Shown: piece after piece, positions 9,043-17,422 of the stretch | Layout of the letters: every line of letters starts with the position of its first letter | Position numbering within the stretch: position 1 is the stretch's first letter | NCBI GenBank assembly: GCA_017482205.1 | Contig: JAFUNK010000007.1 | Span: 40,605 to 104,604 of the forward strand | Origin: Lachnospiraceae bacterium | GTDB lineage: Bacteria > Bacillota > Clostridia > Lachnospirales > Lachnospiraceae | Reading direction: 5' to 3' | DNA length: 64,000 nucleotides | Program-made: the position numbers and the translations under genes | Notes under the pieces: generated by a model | Database searches by the model: none | What the model was told of the DNA's origin: nothing | What the model saw: only the letters and a program-made list of their open reading frames with translations

Positions 9043-9113
9043 AAACCCGTTTTGAAAGTACTGTGCAGATTTCCCTGCACTTTTTCAAAACGGGTTCTTT
9101 TTATTTATTTTAT
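9043..9113 (+). terminator. Terminator after yerC
   Basis: AACCCGTTTTGAAAGT paired with ACTTTTTCAAAACGGGTT, then CTTTTTATTT. The loop contains a second small hairpin (GTGCAG/CTGCAC). It may also serve the convergent bactofilin gene. Confidence 0.88.
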
Positions 9114-9161
9114 AACTTTCGCCAGCACCCGGGGTCTGCGATATTTAAACTTAATCCGGTT

Positions 9162-9683
9162 TTACGCTTCCGTACTTTCGCCTTTCACTGCATCTGCTGC
9201 CATAAAAGGTTCCTCTGCAAGGCTGCCGACTTCTTCTGTTTCCATAACCTCTGCCTCTGCTTCTTTTAATGCTTCTCGCAGTGCATCCTTTGCAGACTTT
9301 CTGCCTGCTCTGCTTTTTTCTCTTGTGGGACGTTTCTTTGTCTTACTTTCTTCCTGATTCATATCACATTTCCCTTGGAAGACAGCCTTTTCGTCAATCA
9401 CAATCAGCATGGTCTTAATATCTCCGATTACGCGTGCAGTAGAAGTCAGTTCTGTCTTTTGTGCAGCATTCACATTACCTTCGATAACACCGCCAATCAT
9501 GGCACTTGCTGCTTCTACATTACCGTTAATCTTTCCGGTAGCACCTACTACCAGATTACCGGATACCACTACATTGCCTTCGATAACACCGTCTATTCTG
9601 ACAGAACCTGCTGCTTTAAAATCCCCCTCCACAACAGAATCTTTTCCGATAATTGTTACAATTTTTGTTTCCGCTTTTTTCAT
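9162..9683 (-). CDS. Bactofilin (polymer-forming cytoskeletal protein)
   Basis: 173 residues from the ATG at 9683, preceded by GGGAGGAAAT; an in-frame ATG 33 nt upstream lies before the ribosome binding site and was rejected. Residues about 8-105 form the bactofilin beta-helix with its periodic Gly/Val turns (SVVEGDFKAAGSVRIDGVIE, then GNVVVSGNLVVG). The C-terminal 60 residues are a charged, disordered tail. Bactofilins polymerise without nucleotide and scaffold cell-wall enzymes. The gene directly follows a LytM-like gene, an arrangement that recalls the bactofilin/M23 pairs (CcmA/Csd1) of Helicobacter. Confidence 0.92.
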   Translation of the reverse strand: MKKAETKIVTIIGKDSVVEGDFKAAGSVRIDGVIEGNVVVSGNLVVGATGKINGNVEAASAMIGGVIEGNVNAAQKTELTSTARVIGDIKTMLIVIDEKAVFQGKCDMNQEESKTKKRPTREKSRAGRKSAKDALREALKEAEAEVMETEEVGSLAEEPFMAADAVKGESTEA

Positions 9684-9716
9684 ATTTCCTCCCATTCTTC
9701 CGTTTTCGGAAATCAC

Positions 9717-10451
9717 TTAACCGTTAATAGACAACATATCCATCGGATTAATGTAACTGCCGTCCTTCATAATCTGATATCCCAGTTGTTTATTGTCCTC
9801 GCCAATCAAAAACAGTGTAGTTCCTTTGGCAACTTCATCCCCGACACTTACCTGTACATCACCCTTATTTAAATAAACAGAAACATAACCGTTTCCGTGG
9901 TCCACCACAATACGATTGCCGTACGTTTCATCCTCTTCTATTGCCGTAACCGTACCTTTGGCAGATGCTACTGCCGTAATCCCCTCCGTGGCACTGAATA
10001 TAACAATGGGGTCTCCCTCCGTGTATTCTTCAATGCCGGCAGAACCGGTAAGAGGATAATCATTGGGCAGCCTCTGTTCTGTCAGTTCGCCCTGTAAGGA
10101 CGCCACCTCATCTGCCTGTGCATTAAACGCTGAGCTCAAGGCCGCAATCTTTTCATCTCTGGACACTATCTGGGCATCCATAGCAGCCAGTTCGCCCTCA
10201 AGACGCGCAATTTCTGCTTCCAGTCCTTCCATAGACGCTGCTACTTCCGCGTCCTTTTCCTGTTCTCTCTGCCATATCTGTGCCTCATATACGGCATATC
10301 CGATTACCGTTCCTAAAAGACAACAGATAACCACCGTCAAAACAGCCGTAAACCAAGGACGTATTTTTATCTGCTTCATCTTGGCATCCACTGCATCGGT
10401 AGTAAAAATAATAATACGGCTTACTTTTCTCTTATGCTTCTTTTTAGACAT
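9717..10451 (-). CDS. Membrane-anchored LytM/M23-like protein with degenerate zinc site
   Basis: 244 residues. Basic N-terminus, one membrane helix (about 33-53), a coiled coil (56-120) and a C-terminal LytM-type beta domain (about 145-242) recognisable from ITAVASAKGTVTAIEEDETY and GNRIVVDHGNGYVSVY. The first zinc motif (HxxxD) is absent, and where active enzymes have HxH the sequence is LGYQIM. The protein is therefore probably not a peptidase but a regulator or binding module, as for EnvC- or SpoIIQ-type LytM proteins. Located directly upstream of bactofilin, 33 nt from that gene's start. Confidence 0.88.
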   Translation of the reverse strand: MSKKKHKRKVSRIIIFTTDAVDAKMKQIKIRPWFTAVLTVVICCLLGTVIGYAVYEAQIWQREQEKDAEVAASMEGLEAEIARLEGELAAMDAQIVSRDEKIAALSSAFNAQADEVASLQGELTEQRLPNDYPLTGSAGIEEYTEGDPIVIFSATEGITAVASAKGTVTAIEEDETYGNRIVVDHGNGYVSVYLNKGDVQVSVGDEVAKGTTLFLIGEDNKQLGYQIMKDGSYINPMDMLSING

Positions 10452-10564
10452 AAAAAGTCACCTCCGTAAACTTTAATCATTTTACCACAGGTAACTTTTT
10501 GAAACAACGACTATTTAACAATTTTGTAACATTTTGCCAAATAATTCGCCGGAATTTATACAAA

Positions 10565-11617
10565 TTAAACGTTTAACACCATGTCTTCTTTGGTAATCCA
10601 GCCTTTTTTACGCATAATTTCCGAAACGAGCAGAGAAATTGCCGCAGGTAAAATAAAATGCATCAGCAAAATTAACCCTATTGTAACAGGTACTGACGTA
10701 CCGTTTTCTACCATGGCACCGTATGCTGCAATCTGTCCTACAAACCCCGCAGAACCCATACCGGAACCTACCGGTGTACTTACCATACCGAATACAGCCG
10801 ATGCCACGGGACCTAAAATGGCACTGGATATAATCGCCGGCAGCCAGATAATCGGTTTTTTCACAATATTGGGAACCTGTAACATGGAAGTACCCACTCC
10901 CTGTGCCACCAATCCGCCCATTTTATTTTCCCTGTAACTTGCCACAGCAAATCCTACCATATTGCAACAACAACCTACCGTTGCTGCACCAGCCGCCAGT
11001 CCGGTAATGCCCATGGAGATACCGATAGCTGCCGAGCTGATGGGAAGTGTTAAAATCATACCCATCAATACGGAAACTGCAATACCGCCCAAAACGGGAT
11101 GTGCTTCTACATTAACATTTACCAAATTACCAAGCCATGCCATAAACACAGATATGTACGGACCTGCCGCCAGTCCTACTACTGCACCGGATATAATGGA
11201 AACAAGCGGTGTAATAATGATGTCCACCTTGGTCTTACCCGCCACAAGATGTCCTATTTTAATAGCTGTCAGTGCCGCTATAAAAGCACCCAGCGGCTCT
11301 CCCGGTGCTCCCAGCTTAAATGCCTCCATAGCTGCCACATTTGGAAATGCACCTATCATTCCGGTTACCGCCGCAGATACCGTTACCAAAGGTCCTTCCT
11401 TGTACTTGCATGCCACGCCTACGCCGATACCCGCACCGGTAATACTCTTTGCTACATTGGCAATGGCCGTCAGATATTTTCCAACATCTCCGCCTATAAG
11501 GCCGCCTATCTGTGCAATGATGGTCCCTATTATTAAAGTAGAGAACAGTCCCAGCGCCATACCGGAAAGTCCGTCAATAAAAATATTATTTAATATATCC
11601 TTTATTTTTTTCTTCAT
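10565..11617 (-). CDS. PTS EIIC-type membrane protein (PTS_EIIC_2 family)
   Basis: 350 residues, about ten hydrophobic segments, beginning MKKKIKDILNNIFIDGLSG and rich in Gly/Ala helices. This matches the stand-alone PTS IIC family found in Firmicutes without linked IIA/IIB genes. In E. coli-type systems such proteins carry a sugar while it is phosphorylated; here the substrate is unknown and no PTS partner lies nearby. A single-gene unit, divergent from the cold-shock gene. Confidence 0.82.
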   Translation of the reverse strand: MKKKIKDILNNIFIDGLSGMALGLFSTLIIGTIIAQIGGLIGGDVGKYLTAIANVAKSITGAGIGVGVACKYKEGPLVTVSAAVTGMIGAFPNVAAMEAFKLGAPGEPLGAFIAALTAIKIGHLVAGKTKVDIIITPLVSIISGAVVGLAAGPYISVFMAWLGNLVNVNVEAHPVLGGIAVSVLMGMILTLPISSAAIGISMGITGLAAGAATVGCCCNMVGFAVASYRENKMGGLVAQGVGTSMLQVPNIVKKPIIWLPAIISSAILGPVASAVFGMVSTPVGSGMGSAGFVGQIAAYGAMVENGTSVPVTIGLILLMHFILPAAISLLVSEIMRKKGWITKEDMVLNV

Positions 11618-11701
11618 AACGCTTTCCCTCTTTTACTTTTTTCCAGATTTACCGATTGGAAAAAAGTTAGCATACAATAAAATAAAAATCAAGTCTTTTA
11701 C

Positions 11702-11730
11702 TTTACTTTTTTTCATATATGTGCTATTCT
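11702..11730 (+). promoter_or_regulatory. Promoter of the cold-shock gene
   Basis: TTTACT, 17-nt spacer, TATTCT. The predicted transcript would have a leader of about 55 nt with a small hairpin-forming segment (CATACAGTTTCGTATG) before the GGAGGT ribosome binding site. Confidence 0.6.
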
Positions 11731-11792
11731 AATTTTGTTGTAACATACAGTTTCGTATGCCAACGTGACATATTTTTTTGGAGGTATCTACA

Positions 11793-11993
11793 ATGAACAA
11801 AGGTACAGTAAAATGGTTTAACAACCAAAAAGGTTATGGTTTCATCTCTGATGAAGCAGGCAATGATGTATTCGTACACTACTCCGGACTGAACATGGAA
11901 GGCTTCAAGTCTCTTGAAGAAGGCCAGGCAGTTGAATACGAAGTAGTTAACGGCGAAAAAGGACCTCAGGCTGTAAACGTAACCAAGTTATAA
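11793..11993 (+). CDS. cspA: Cold-shock domain RNA-binding protein
   Basis: 66 residues from the ATG at 11793 behind TTTGGAGGTATCTACA; an upstream GTG-like extension of five codons overlaps the ribosome binding site and was rejected. Carries both RNP motifs (KGYGFIS and VFVHYSGL) and the full five-strand OB-fold length of CspA/CspB. Acts as an RNA chaperone in the cytoplasm. Monocistronic, with its own terminator 110 nt downstream. Confidence 0.95.
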   Translation: MNKGTVKWFNNQKGYGFISDEAGNDVFVHYSGLNMEGFKSLEEGQAVEYEVVNGEKGPQAVNVTKL

Positions 11994-12102
11994 TTTTTAT
12001 TATAACACCCAATAATCAGTAACACGATGTACCTGTTCTTAAATATAAAACACTTTATCAGTATTTTTATTTAGAATTTGCAATATCGTTTTATAGGATT
12101 AG

Positions 12103-12135
12103 AAAAAGAACCAATCTGCGATTGGTTCTTTTTTT
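12103..12135 (+). terminator. Terminator of the cold-shock transcript
   Basis: AAAAAGAACCAATC-TGC-GATTGGTTCTTTTTTT, a perfect stem with a T-run on either strand. Confidence 0.92.
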
Positions 12136-12157
12136 GTAGTCAACAGCTATAGGCTAA

Positions 12158-12362
12158 GGGTTGTTGAAATTAGTTACACAGATATATTGGTTGTAAAAAG
12201 ATTTCCGGCGCAGACCTTTGGCGAATGTCAGCACTTAGCAAGAAAACTTCTCGCAGAGAAGTGTTCGCGCTTAGTACTGTTACATTCGGCACGAGCGCAT
12301 GCGTGTCTGCAAGGAAACTTTTTACAACCAATATATCTGTCAGACTAATTTCAACAGTTCTT
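12158..12362. repeat. Convergent-junction palindromic element, copy 2
   Basis: Arms 12160-12200 and 12318-12360 are near-perfect inverted repeats (e.g. ATATATTGGTTGTAAAAAG / CTTTTTACAACCAATATAT). The core is 12193-12325 (133 nt) and aligns along its full length with 50849-50982, including the blocks GCACTTAGCAAGAA, GCTTAGTAC and AAGGAAACTTTTTAC. The apical helix is CTTCTC-GCA-GAGAAG here but TTCCC-ATC-GGGAA in copy 3, so both sides changed together. Lies between the cold-shock gene and hisA, ten bases from the hisA stop. Confidence 0.88.
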
Positions 12363-12371
12363 TAGTCATAG

Positions 12372-13193
12372 TTATTTTCCACATGTTCTCACTACTTCCT
12401 CAAAATCCATATTCCCGCCAAAAATATCCAATGCACTGCCGATAGTCACATGCACCTTTCCTTTCCCAAGTTTCTGCAATAATTCCAAATCTGCAAAATC
12501 ATGCACGCCGCCTGCATAGGTTACCGGTTTCTTTCCCCAATTTCCCAGAAGTGCCACCAGTTCTTTTTCTATGCCGTTTGCTTTTCCTTCCACATCCACT
12601 GCATGAATCAGAAATTCATCACAATAGTCTGACAGGGTATCCAGCAGGACTTCATTTACCACTTCTTCGGTTTCCTTCTGCCAACGGTCCGTTACCACAC
12701 GATAGCCGTCACTCTTCTTTTTACAGCTCATATCCAGTACCAGATGCTTTGCTCCTACTGCCTCTTTCATGGCTGAAAGCCTGTCATAATCTATTTTACC
12801 ATCCTTGAAAACATAAGATGTCACAATCACATGGCTGGCACCTGCCGCCAGATACTCTCCCGCATTTTCGGGGTTTATACCACCGCCGACCTGCAAACCG
12901 CCCGGATACGCCCGTAAAGCAGCCAATGCCTGCTTTTTGGTGTCTTCATAAGCAGCTGTTCCCGCTGCATTCAATAAAATAATATGTCCGCCCTTCAACC
13001 CTCTGTTTTTATAAAATTCTGCATAAAATGCCGCGTCCTGCTCTGACACAAAATTTTCCTGCACATTACTGATAATCTTATCTGTCTGTATACCATCATC
13101 AATGCCTGTCCGGTTCTGCTCCTTTAAGCTGCCCCCCACAATCTGCTTTACTTTTCCGTCATGAATATCAATACAAGGTCTGAACTCCATCAT
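12372..13193 (-). CDS. hisA: ProFAR isomerase of the eukaryotic (HIS6) type
   Basis: 273 residues. Predicted 1-(5-phosphoribosyl)-5-[(5-phosphoribosylamino)methylideneamino]imidazole-4-carboxamide isomerase, the Amadori isomerisation of histidine synthesis, on a (beta/alpha)8 barrel. The N-terminus FRPCIDIHDGKVKQIVGG, the internal LDMSCKKKSDG and the ends YAGGVHDFADLELL and TIGSALDIFGGN match fungal/plant HIS6 rather than bacterial HisA, which is about 245 residues long. The first Asp (CID) and a later Asp (HAVDVEG) are candidate catalytic residues. It stands alone, with no other his gene in the window. Confidence 0.9.
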   Translation of the reverse strand: MMEFRPCIDIHDGKVKQIVGGSLKEQNRTGIDDGIQTDKIISNVQENFVSEQDAAFYAEFYKNRGLKGGHIILLNAAGTAAYEDTKKQALAALRAYPGGLQVGGGINPENAGEYLAAGASHVIVTSYVFKDGKIDYDRLSAMKEAVGAKHLVLDMSCKKKSDGYRVVTDRWQKETEEVVNEVLLDTLSDYCDEFLIHAVDVEGKANGIEKELVALLGNWGKKPVTYAGGVHDFADLELLQKLGKGKVHVTIGSALDIFGGNMDFEEVVRTCGK

Positions 13194-13351
13194 TTATCTC
13201 TCTTTCATGTCTGACTTTTTATTTATTTTACATCAAAAAAAATTTTTCTGCTACTGTTTTGCATAATTCCTCTTATAATGCGGACAATAGTATTGTCAAA
13301 TTTCATTTAATAAAAGGATGCGGAATAAAACGCACGGAAATGAGGGAAATT

Positions 13352-13930
13352 ATGAAAAATGTAAAAAAAGCACTTATAATCAGTATTCTTGCTCTTTATG
13401 TCTGTATGCAGTCTGCATGCGGCAGCAAAAACGAACAGAACACCGATGACATGGCCGGCGGTACTACCAACACAGAGAGTACCACCGGTACTACCAACGA
13501 CAACAATGGTTCCGATACCAATAATACCGGCACTAACGGTGGTTCTACCAACGGTAACTCTACTAATGGTAACTCCACCACCGGCAACTCCACTAACAGT
13601 AACTCTACCAATGGCAACTCTAACACCGGTAACTCTACCAACGGTTCCGATACCACTACCGACAACCATGGTGATGACAACTTAAATGACGCTACCGAAG
13701 GTAACGGCAACGAAGACAGCATTCTGGAAGATGCCGGTAATGCCCTTGACGATGCAGGTAATGCCGTAGGTGACGTAATTGATGATATTGGTGACGGTGT
13801 AAAAGATATGACCGATGACGCTACCGGTAATGGTAATAACTCTTCTAACGGTAATAACTCTTCTAACGGTAATAACTCTTCCAATAACAATAGCAACAGC
13901 ACCACCAACACTCAGGGCAGTACCCGTTAA
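13352..13930 (+). CDS. Low-complexity Asn/Thr/Gly/Ser-rich lipoprotein
   Basis: 192 residues from the ATG at 13352 after TGAGGGAAATT; a longer upstream start lacks a ribosome binding site. Signal peptide with lipobox (MQSAC, Cys about 20). The mature part is two blocks of imperfect N-G-N-S-T repeats (about 50-105 and 155-188) around an acidic Asp-rich segment (DDAGNALDDAGNAVGDVIDD). No recognised domain; probably a disordered surface spacer or wall-associated lipoprotein. The long reading frames in other frames over this region come from the repeat composition. Confidence 0.78.
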   Translation: MKNVKKALIISILALYVCMQSACGSKNEQNTDDMAGGTTNTESTTGTTNDNNGSDTNNTGTNGGSTNGNSTNGNSTTGNSTNSNSTNGNSNTGNSTNGSDTTTDNHGDDNLNDATEGNGNEDSILEDAGNALDDAGNAVGDVIDDIGDGVKDMTDDATGNGNNSSNGNNSSNGNNSSNNNSNSTTNTQGSTR

Positions 13931-13940
13931 TTATAATGCC

Positions 13941-13982
13941 AAAAGGCAGCCACATCATTACTCTGGGGCTGCCTTTTATTTA
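13941..13982 (+). terminator. Bidirectional terminator
   Basis: AAAAGGCAGCC ... GGCTGCCTTTTATTT between the convergent lipoprotein and dapB genes. Confidence 0.88.
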
Positions 13983-14041
13983 CCTTTTTTATTTACTGTC
14001 CTTTTTACAGATACTTATTGATAACTATAATACTGCAACCT

Positions 14042-14806
14042 TTAATTGGCTGCATCTATTACATCACTCATACCGTACATACCGGCAGGCTTACCTGCTA
14101 AAAACTTAGCAGCCTGAACAGCTCCTTTTCCAAAGATAGCTTTAGAATATGCAGTATGTGAGAAGGTAATCACTTCATCTGCACCTGCAAAAATCACATC
14201 ATGGTCGCCTACGATAGTACCGCCACGGACTGCGGAAATACCGATTTCTTTCTGGGTACGTTTCTCCCGTACTTTGCTTCTGTCATAAACATATTCGTAA
14301 GAATTGTTAAATTCCTCGTTGATGGAATCTGCCAGTGCCAGTGCCGTACCGCTGGGTGCATCTACTTTCAAATTATGATGCTTTTCTACGATTTCAATAT
14401 CAAAACCTGCCGGTGCCAGAATACCTGCTGCCTCTTTTAATAATTTTAAAAGGAGGTTAATTCCCAGAGACATATTTGCAGATTTTAAAATGGCTACCTT
14501 TTCAGAAGTTTCCTTTACTTTTACAAGCTGTTCTTCTGAAAGACCTGTTGTACAAAGTACACAGGGCAGATTTTTCTTCGCACAATACGTAAGCAACTTA
14601 TCCACTGCGGGAGCTGCACTAAAATCAATCAATGCATCTGCTTCCACGTCACAAGCATCAATATCCGTAAACACGGGATATGCATTGTGTCCATCATCTT
14701 TTGCATCTATACCTGCTACAATGCAGGCTTCCTCATCTGCCGCAACAAGGTTTGAAATAACCTGACCCATTTTACCGTTGCAGCCGTGCATAATCAGTCT
14801 GTACAT
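14042..14806 (-). CDS. dapB: 4-hydroxy-tetrahydrodipicolinate reductase
   Basis: 254 residues. Reduces hydroxy-tetrahydrodipicolinate with NAD(P)H in the lysine/diaminopimelate pathway. Rossmann-type start (HGCNGKMGQVI), the DapB catalytic segment EKHHNLKVDAPSGTAL (general acid His and lysine-phosphate-type loop), and the C-terminal FSHTAYSKAIF region are all present at full family length. Starts 14 nt after the dapA stop with AAAGGAATGATGAT as ribosome binding site; co-transcribed with dapA under the lysine riboswitch. Confidence 0.97.
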   Translation of the reverse strand: MYRLIMHGCNGKMGQVISNLVAADEEACIVAGIDAKDDGHNAYPVFTDIDACDVEADALIDFSAAPAVDKLLTYCAKKNLPCVLCTTGLSEEQLVKVKETSEKVAILKSANMSLGINLLLKLLKEAAGILAPAGFDIEIVEKHHNLKVDAPSGTALALADSINEEFNNSYEYVYDRSKVREKRTQKEIGISAVRGGTIVGDHDVIFAGADEVITFSHTAYSKAIFGKGAVQAAKFLAGKPAGMYGMSDVIDAAN

Positions 14807-14820
14807 ATCATCATTCCTTT

Positions 14821-15705
14821 CTACAGGATACCAAACTCACGCATTGCTTTTTCCAGCTTCGCGGCGTTTGCCTCTTCCATCTCGGTCAGAGGGAGACGCA
14901 AAGTACCTGCTTCTTTACCCATCAGATTCAAAGCTTTCTTAACAGGGATAGGATTTACTTCGCAGAACAGTGCATCACACAAATCCATTGCCTTTAACTG
15001 CAGTTCCATACTTCCTTTTACATCACCTTCAAAATATTTTGCACAAATATCATGTGTTTCCTTTGGTGCTACGTTGGAAAGTACGGAAATAACACCGATA
15101 CCACCTAAAGAAAGAATGGGTACTATCTGGTCATCATTACCGGAGTAAATATCTACCTTACCGTTTGCTTTAGCTGCCAGTCTTGCAATCTGGCTGATAT
15201 TGCCGCTTGCTTCCTTAACACCTACGATATTGTCCACATCAGTACACAGTCTGATAACGGTTTCCGGTAAAATATTGCAGCCGGTACGGCTGGGTACATT
15301 GTACAGGATAACCGGAATCTTTACGGCTTCTGCCACGGTCTTAAAATGGGTATACAGACCGTTCTGGGTTGCCTTATTGTAGTAAGGGGATACCAAAAGC
15401 AGACCGTCCACACCGAATTTTTCAGCTTCCTTGGACAAATATACTGCTGTTTCGGTACAGTTGGAACCGGTTCCTGCCACAACGGGAACTCTGCCTGCAA
15501 CCTTTTCGGTACAATATTTAATCACATCCAGATGCTCCTCATGGGACAGGGTGGAAGATTCACCTGTTGTACCACATACAATAATTGCATCTGTACCATT
15601 TTCAATCTGAAACTCAATTAACTCTGCAAACTTTTCGTAGTTTACTTCTCCGTTTGCTTTCATGGGTGTAACAATTGCCACACCTGCTCCTTTAAATACT
15701 GCCAT
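14821..15705 (-). CDS. dapA: 4-hydroxy-tetrahydrodipicolinate synthase
   Basis: 294 residues from the ATG at 15705, which follows AAAGGAGGAAAAGAA; a 17-codon upstream extension covers the ribosome binding site and was rejected. Condenses pyruvate with aspartate semialdehyde. TIM barrel with the DapA signatures CGTTGESSTLS, the Tyr of LLVSPYYNK, YNVPSRTG, and the Schiff-base lysine in NIVGVKEASG. First gene of dapA-dapB, controlled by the lysine riboswitch in its leader. Confidence 0.97.
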   Translation of the reverse strand: MAVFKGAGVAIVTPMKANGEVNYEKFAELIEFQIENGTDAIIVCGTTGESSTLSHEEHLDVIKYCTEKVAGRVPVVAGTGSNCTETAVYLSKEAEKFGVDGLLLVSPYYNKATQNGLYTHFKTVAEAVKIPVILYNVPSRTGCNILPETVIRLCTDVDNIVGVKEASGNISQIARLAAKANGKVDIYSGNDDQIVPILSLGGIGVISVLSNVAPKETHDICAKYFEGDVKGSMELQLKAMDLCDALFCEVNPIPVKKALNLMGKEAGTLRLPLTEMEEANAAKLEKAMREFGIL

Positions 15706-15774
15706 TTCTTTTCCTCCTTTTTTGTTGGGGAATGTCGCATCCTCGCGGTTTTTCACTTATAGGAAAATTTTTCC

Positions 15775-15990
15775 TATAAAAAAGCCGGCACACATACTAT
15801 GGGCCGGCTTATCTTTTCTCCATCCCGATAGCTCCCCATCTAATCTTAGATGACAGTCATACAGTTCTTAACTGTATGCCCAAGACTCGACTTGCAGACC
15901 ATCTCCTCTTTCGGCGCTCTCCCCTTTCACTTTTCCTCCACTGTGTCTGTCACATCCGAAAAGCTACTCTTGAAACGCGCAACCTCTATC
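15775..15990 (-). promoter_or_regulatory. Lysine riboswitch (L box) with terminator, upstream of dapA
   Basis: Read on the minus strand, 15990-15820 contains the L-box blocks in order: AGAGGTTGCG, AAGAGTA, GTGAAAGGGG, GCGCCGAAAG, TTGGGCA, GACTGTCA and GGGGAGCTATCGGG. The strong hairpin AAGCCGGCCCATAG...GTGCCGGCTTTTTT (15810-15775) follows as terminator. Lysine binding should favour termination, so dapAB is expressed when lysine is low. The anti-terminator pairing was not worked out here. Confidence 0.9.
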
Positions 15991-16056
15991 TTTGTTCATT
16001 ATCATAACACCTATCTTTCCCTATGTCAACGCGGCATATAAGAAATTTCAAAAAAT

Positions 16057-16563
16057 CTAAATTTCTTCCGCAACAGGGAAAGCTTTAAACTTCAGTGTTT
16101 CTATCTTGGACACTTCATCTGCCAGAATACAAACCTCGTCATTTAAGGAAATACCTGTCAGTATAATATCCGTATCCCCTCTCTGTGCAAGCAATGACTT
16201 CAAATCTTCCACATCAATGATACCCTTTTCCACCAGTCCCAACACTTCATCCAAAATCAACAGATTGCACTCACCGGTAGACAATACCTTGTTGGCAAAA
16301 TTGAGACCGTTTCGGATATTCATACTCTCTTCCGCTTTTTTTTCTTCCGTCAGCTCCTCGTAGTTCTCATCGGACTTTTCAAAACGGAACAATTTGATGT
16401 CAGGCTCCATTCTCCGGACAAACTCCGAATCCTCCAGCCCCTTACCTTTTAAGAACTGAATGATAACCACCTGTTCACCGCTTGCCGCAGCCTGTACGGC
16501 TCGCCCCAGTGCTGCGGGAGATTTACCCCTGCCGTCACCGGTATAAATATGAATCATACTCAT
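16057..16563 (-). CDS. Cob(I)yrinic acid a,c-diamide adenosyltransferase family (BtuR/CobO-like)
   Basis: 168 residues. P-loop protein of the CobO/BtuR/CobP type, which transfers adenosyl from ATP to corrinoids. Starts IHIYTGDGRGKSPAALGRAV, the family P-loop but with S-P replacing the usual T-T. Also carries QFLKGKG and the LLILDEVLG Walker B-like segment. It is isolated from other cobalamin genes here, so it may serve salvage of imported corrinoids. Confidence 0.88.
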   Translation of the reverse strand: MSMIHIYTGDGRGKSPAALGRAVQAAASGEQVVIIQFLKGKGLEDSEFVRRMEPDIKLFRFEKSDENYEELTEEKKAEESMNIRNGLNFANKVLSTGECNLLILDEVLGLVEKGIIDVEDLKSLLAQRGDTDIILTGISLNDEVCILADEVSKIETLKFKAFPVAEEI

Positions 16564-16639
16564 ATCTTTTCTCCACTATGTATCCAAGTTCATTGTTACA
16601 ATATTTTGTATCATACCACAACTTTTATTTTTTGACAAC

Positions 16640-17281
16640 CTATGCCTCTTCTTCCTCCCTTGTCAGTTCCAATTTGCTGACGGAAACTTCATATGCCACA
16701 CGCTTTTCTACCTGTTCCTCGTCAATCTTTTTCATATATTCCCTGCTCTGGATACGTCCCCAGATGCTGCAACGCTCTCCCACTTCAAAACCACTTGCAA
16801 ATCTGGCATTTCTTCCCCAACAGATACAGGGAATATAATCGGATTTGCCGTAAGGGCGGTTGACTGCCAAAAGTAAATCTGCAATTTCTCTTCCCAGTGG
16901 TGTTTTTCTGTAAATGGGTGTCTTGCAGATATAACCGTCTAAATAAATCTGATTGGTTTTTGCACTCTCTTCAATTTCCTCCACAAAAGAAATTTCTCTT
17001 GCGAATACGGATAAGACCAGTCTGTTCTTACGTTCTTCATGTCTGTTGTAGGAGCGGAACTGTCCGTTCACCTCCACAAAATATCCCCGATAATCCGCAG
17101 TCACGTCAATCAGACGCTCCGATACCATCATGGGAATTACATCAAAAGAATCGCTTAACCTCTGTACCTTGACTTCTACCATATAAAAGCCCTCTCCAAA
17201 GATTTCATGACTATAGGAAAATCCGCTTACGATTTCCCCCATAATCGTTACCTGGTTGTTTTCAATAACCTTATCTGTCAT
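16640..17281 (-). CDS. Single-stranded DNA-binding-like protein with two OB folds
   Basis: 213 residues. Two SSB-like segments: residues about 8-95 (NNQVTIMGEIVSGFSYSHEI ... NRLVLSVFAREISF) and about 107-205 (NQIYLDGYICKTPIYRKTPL ... CICWGRNARFASGFEVGERC). The second half carries the usual SSB pattern L-x-G-x-I-x-R/K-x-P-x-x-R-x-T-x-x-G; the first is divergent. No acidic C-terminal tip of the DDIPF type; it ends in REEEEA. Probably an accessory DNA-binding protein rather than the replicative SSB. Single gene. Confidence 0.8.
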   Translation of the reverse strand: MTDKVIENNQVTIMGEIVSGFSYSHEIFGEGFYMVEVKVQRLSDSFDVIPMMVSERLIDVTADYRGYFVEVNGQFRSYNRHEERKNRLVLSVFAREISFVEEIEESAKTNQIYLDGYICKTPIYRKTPLGREIADLLLAVNRPYGKSDYIPCICWGRNARFASGFEVGERCSIWGRIQSREYMKKIDEEQVEKRVAYEVSVSKLELTREEEEA

Positions 17282-17422
17282 ACTTGTTCTCCTTTTCTTA
17301 CAATTAAGAATTTTTCCGGCAATTTTGCCTGTAATATATTATTATTTATACTCCTCTTTCCAAAGATTTAACACATTTTACCATCGCACCTTTCGACAGT
17401 TGCCGCAATAATCGCAATTTTC

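Noticed and set aside
10962-11732. Long plus-strand frame opposite the PTS IIC gene
   Set aside because: Antisense shadow of a Gly/Ala-rich membrane protein, without a start signal.
13396-13911. Long minus-strand frame rich in Leu/Val/Glu opposite the Asn-rich lipoprotein
   Set aside because: It is the antisense of a triplet-like repeat, has no start signal, and the plus frame has a signal peptide, lipobox and ribosome binding site.
15820-15990. T-box leader upstream of dapA
   Set aside because: The conserved blocks and their order fit the lysine L box; no T-box motif (AGGGTGGNACCGCG) is present.
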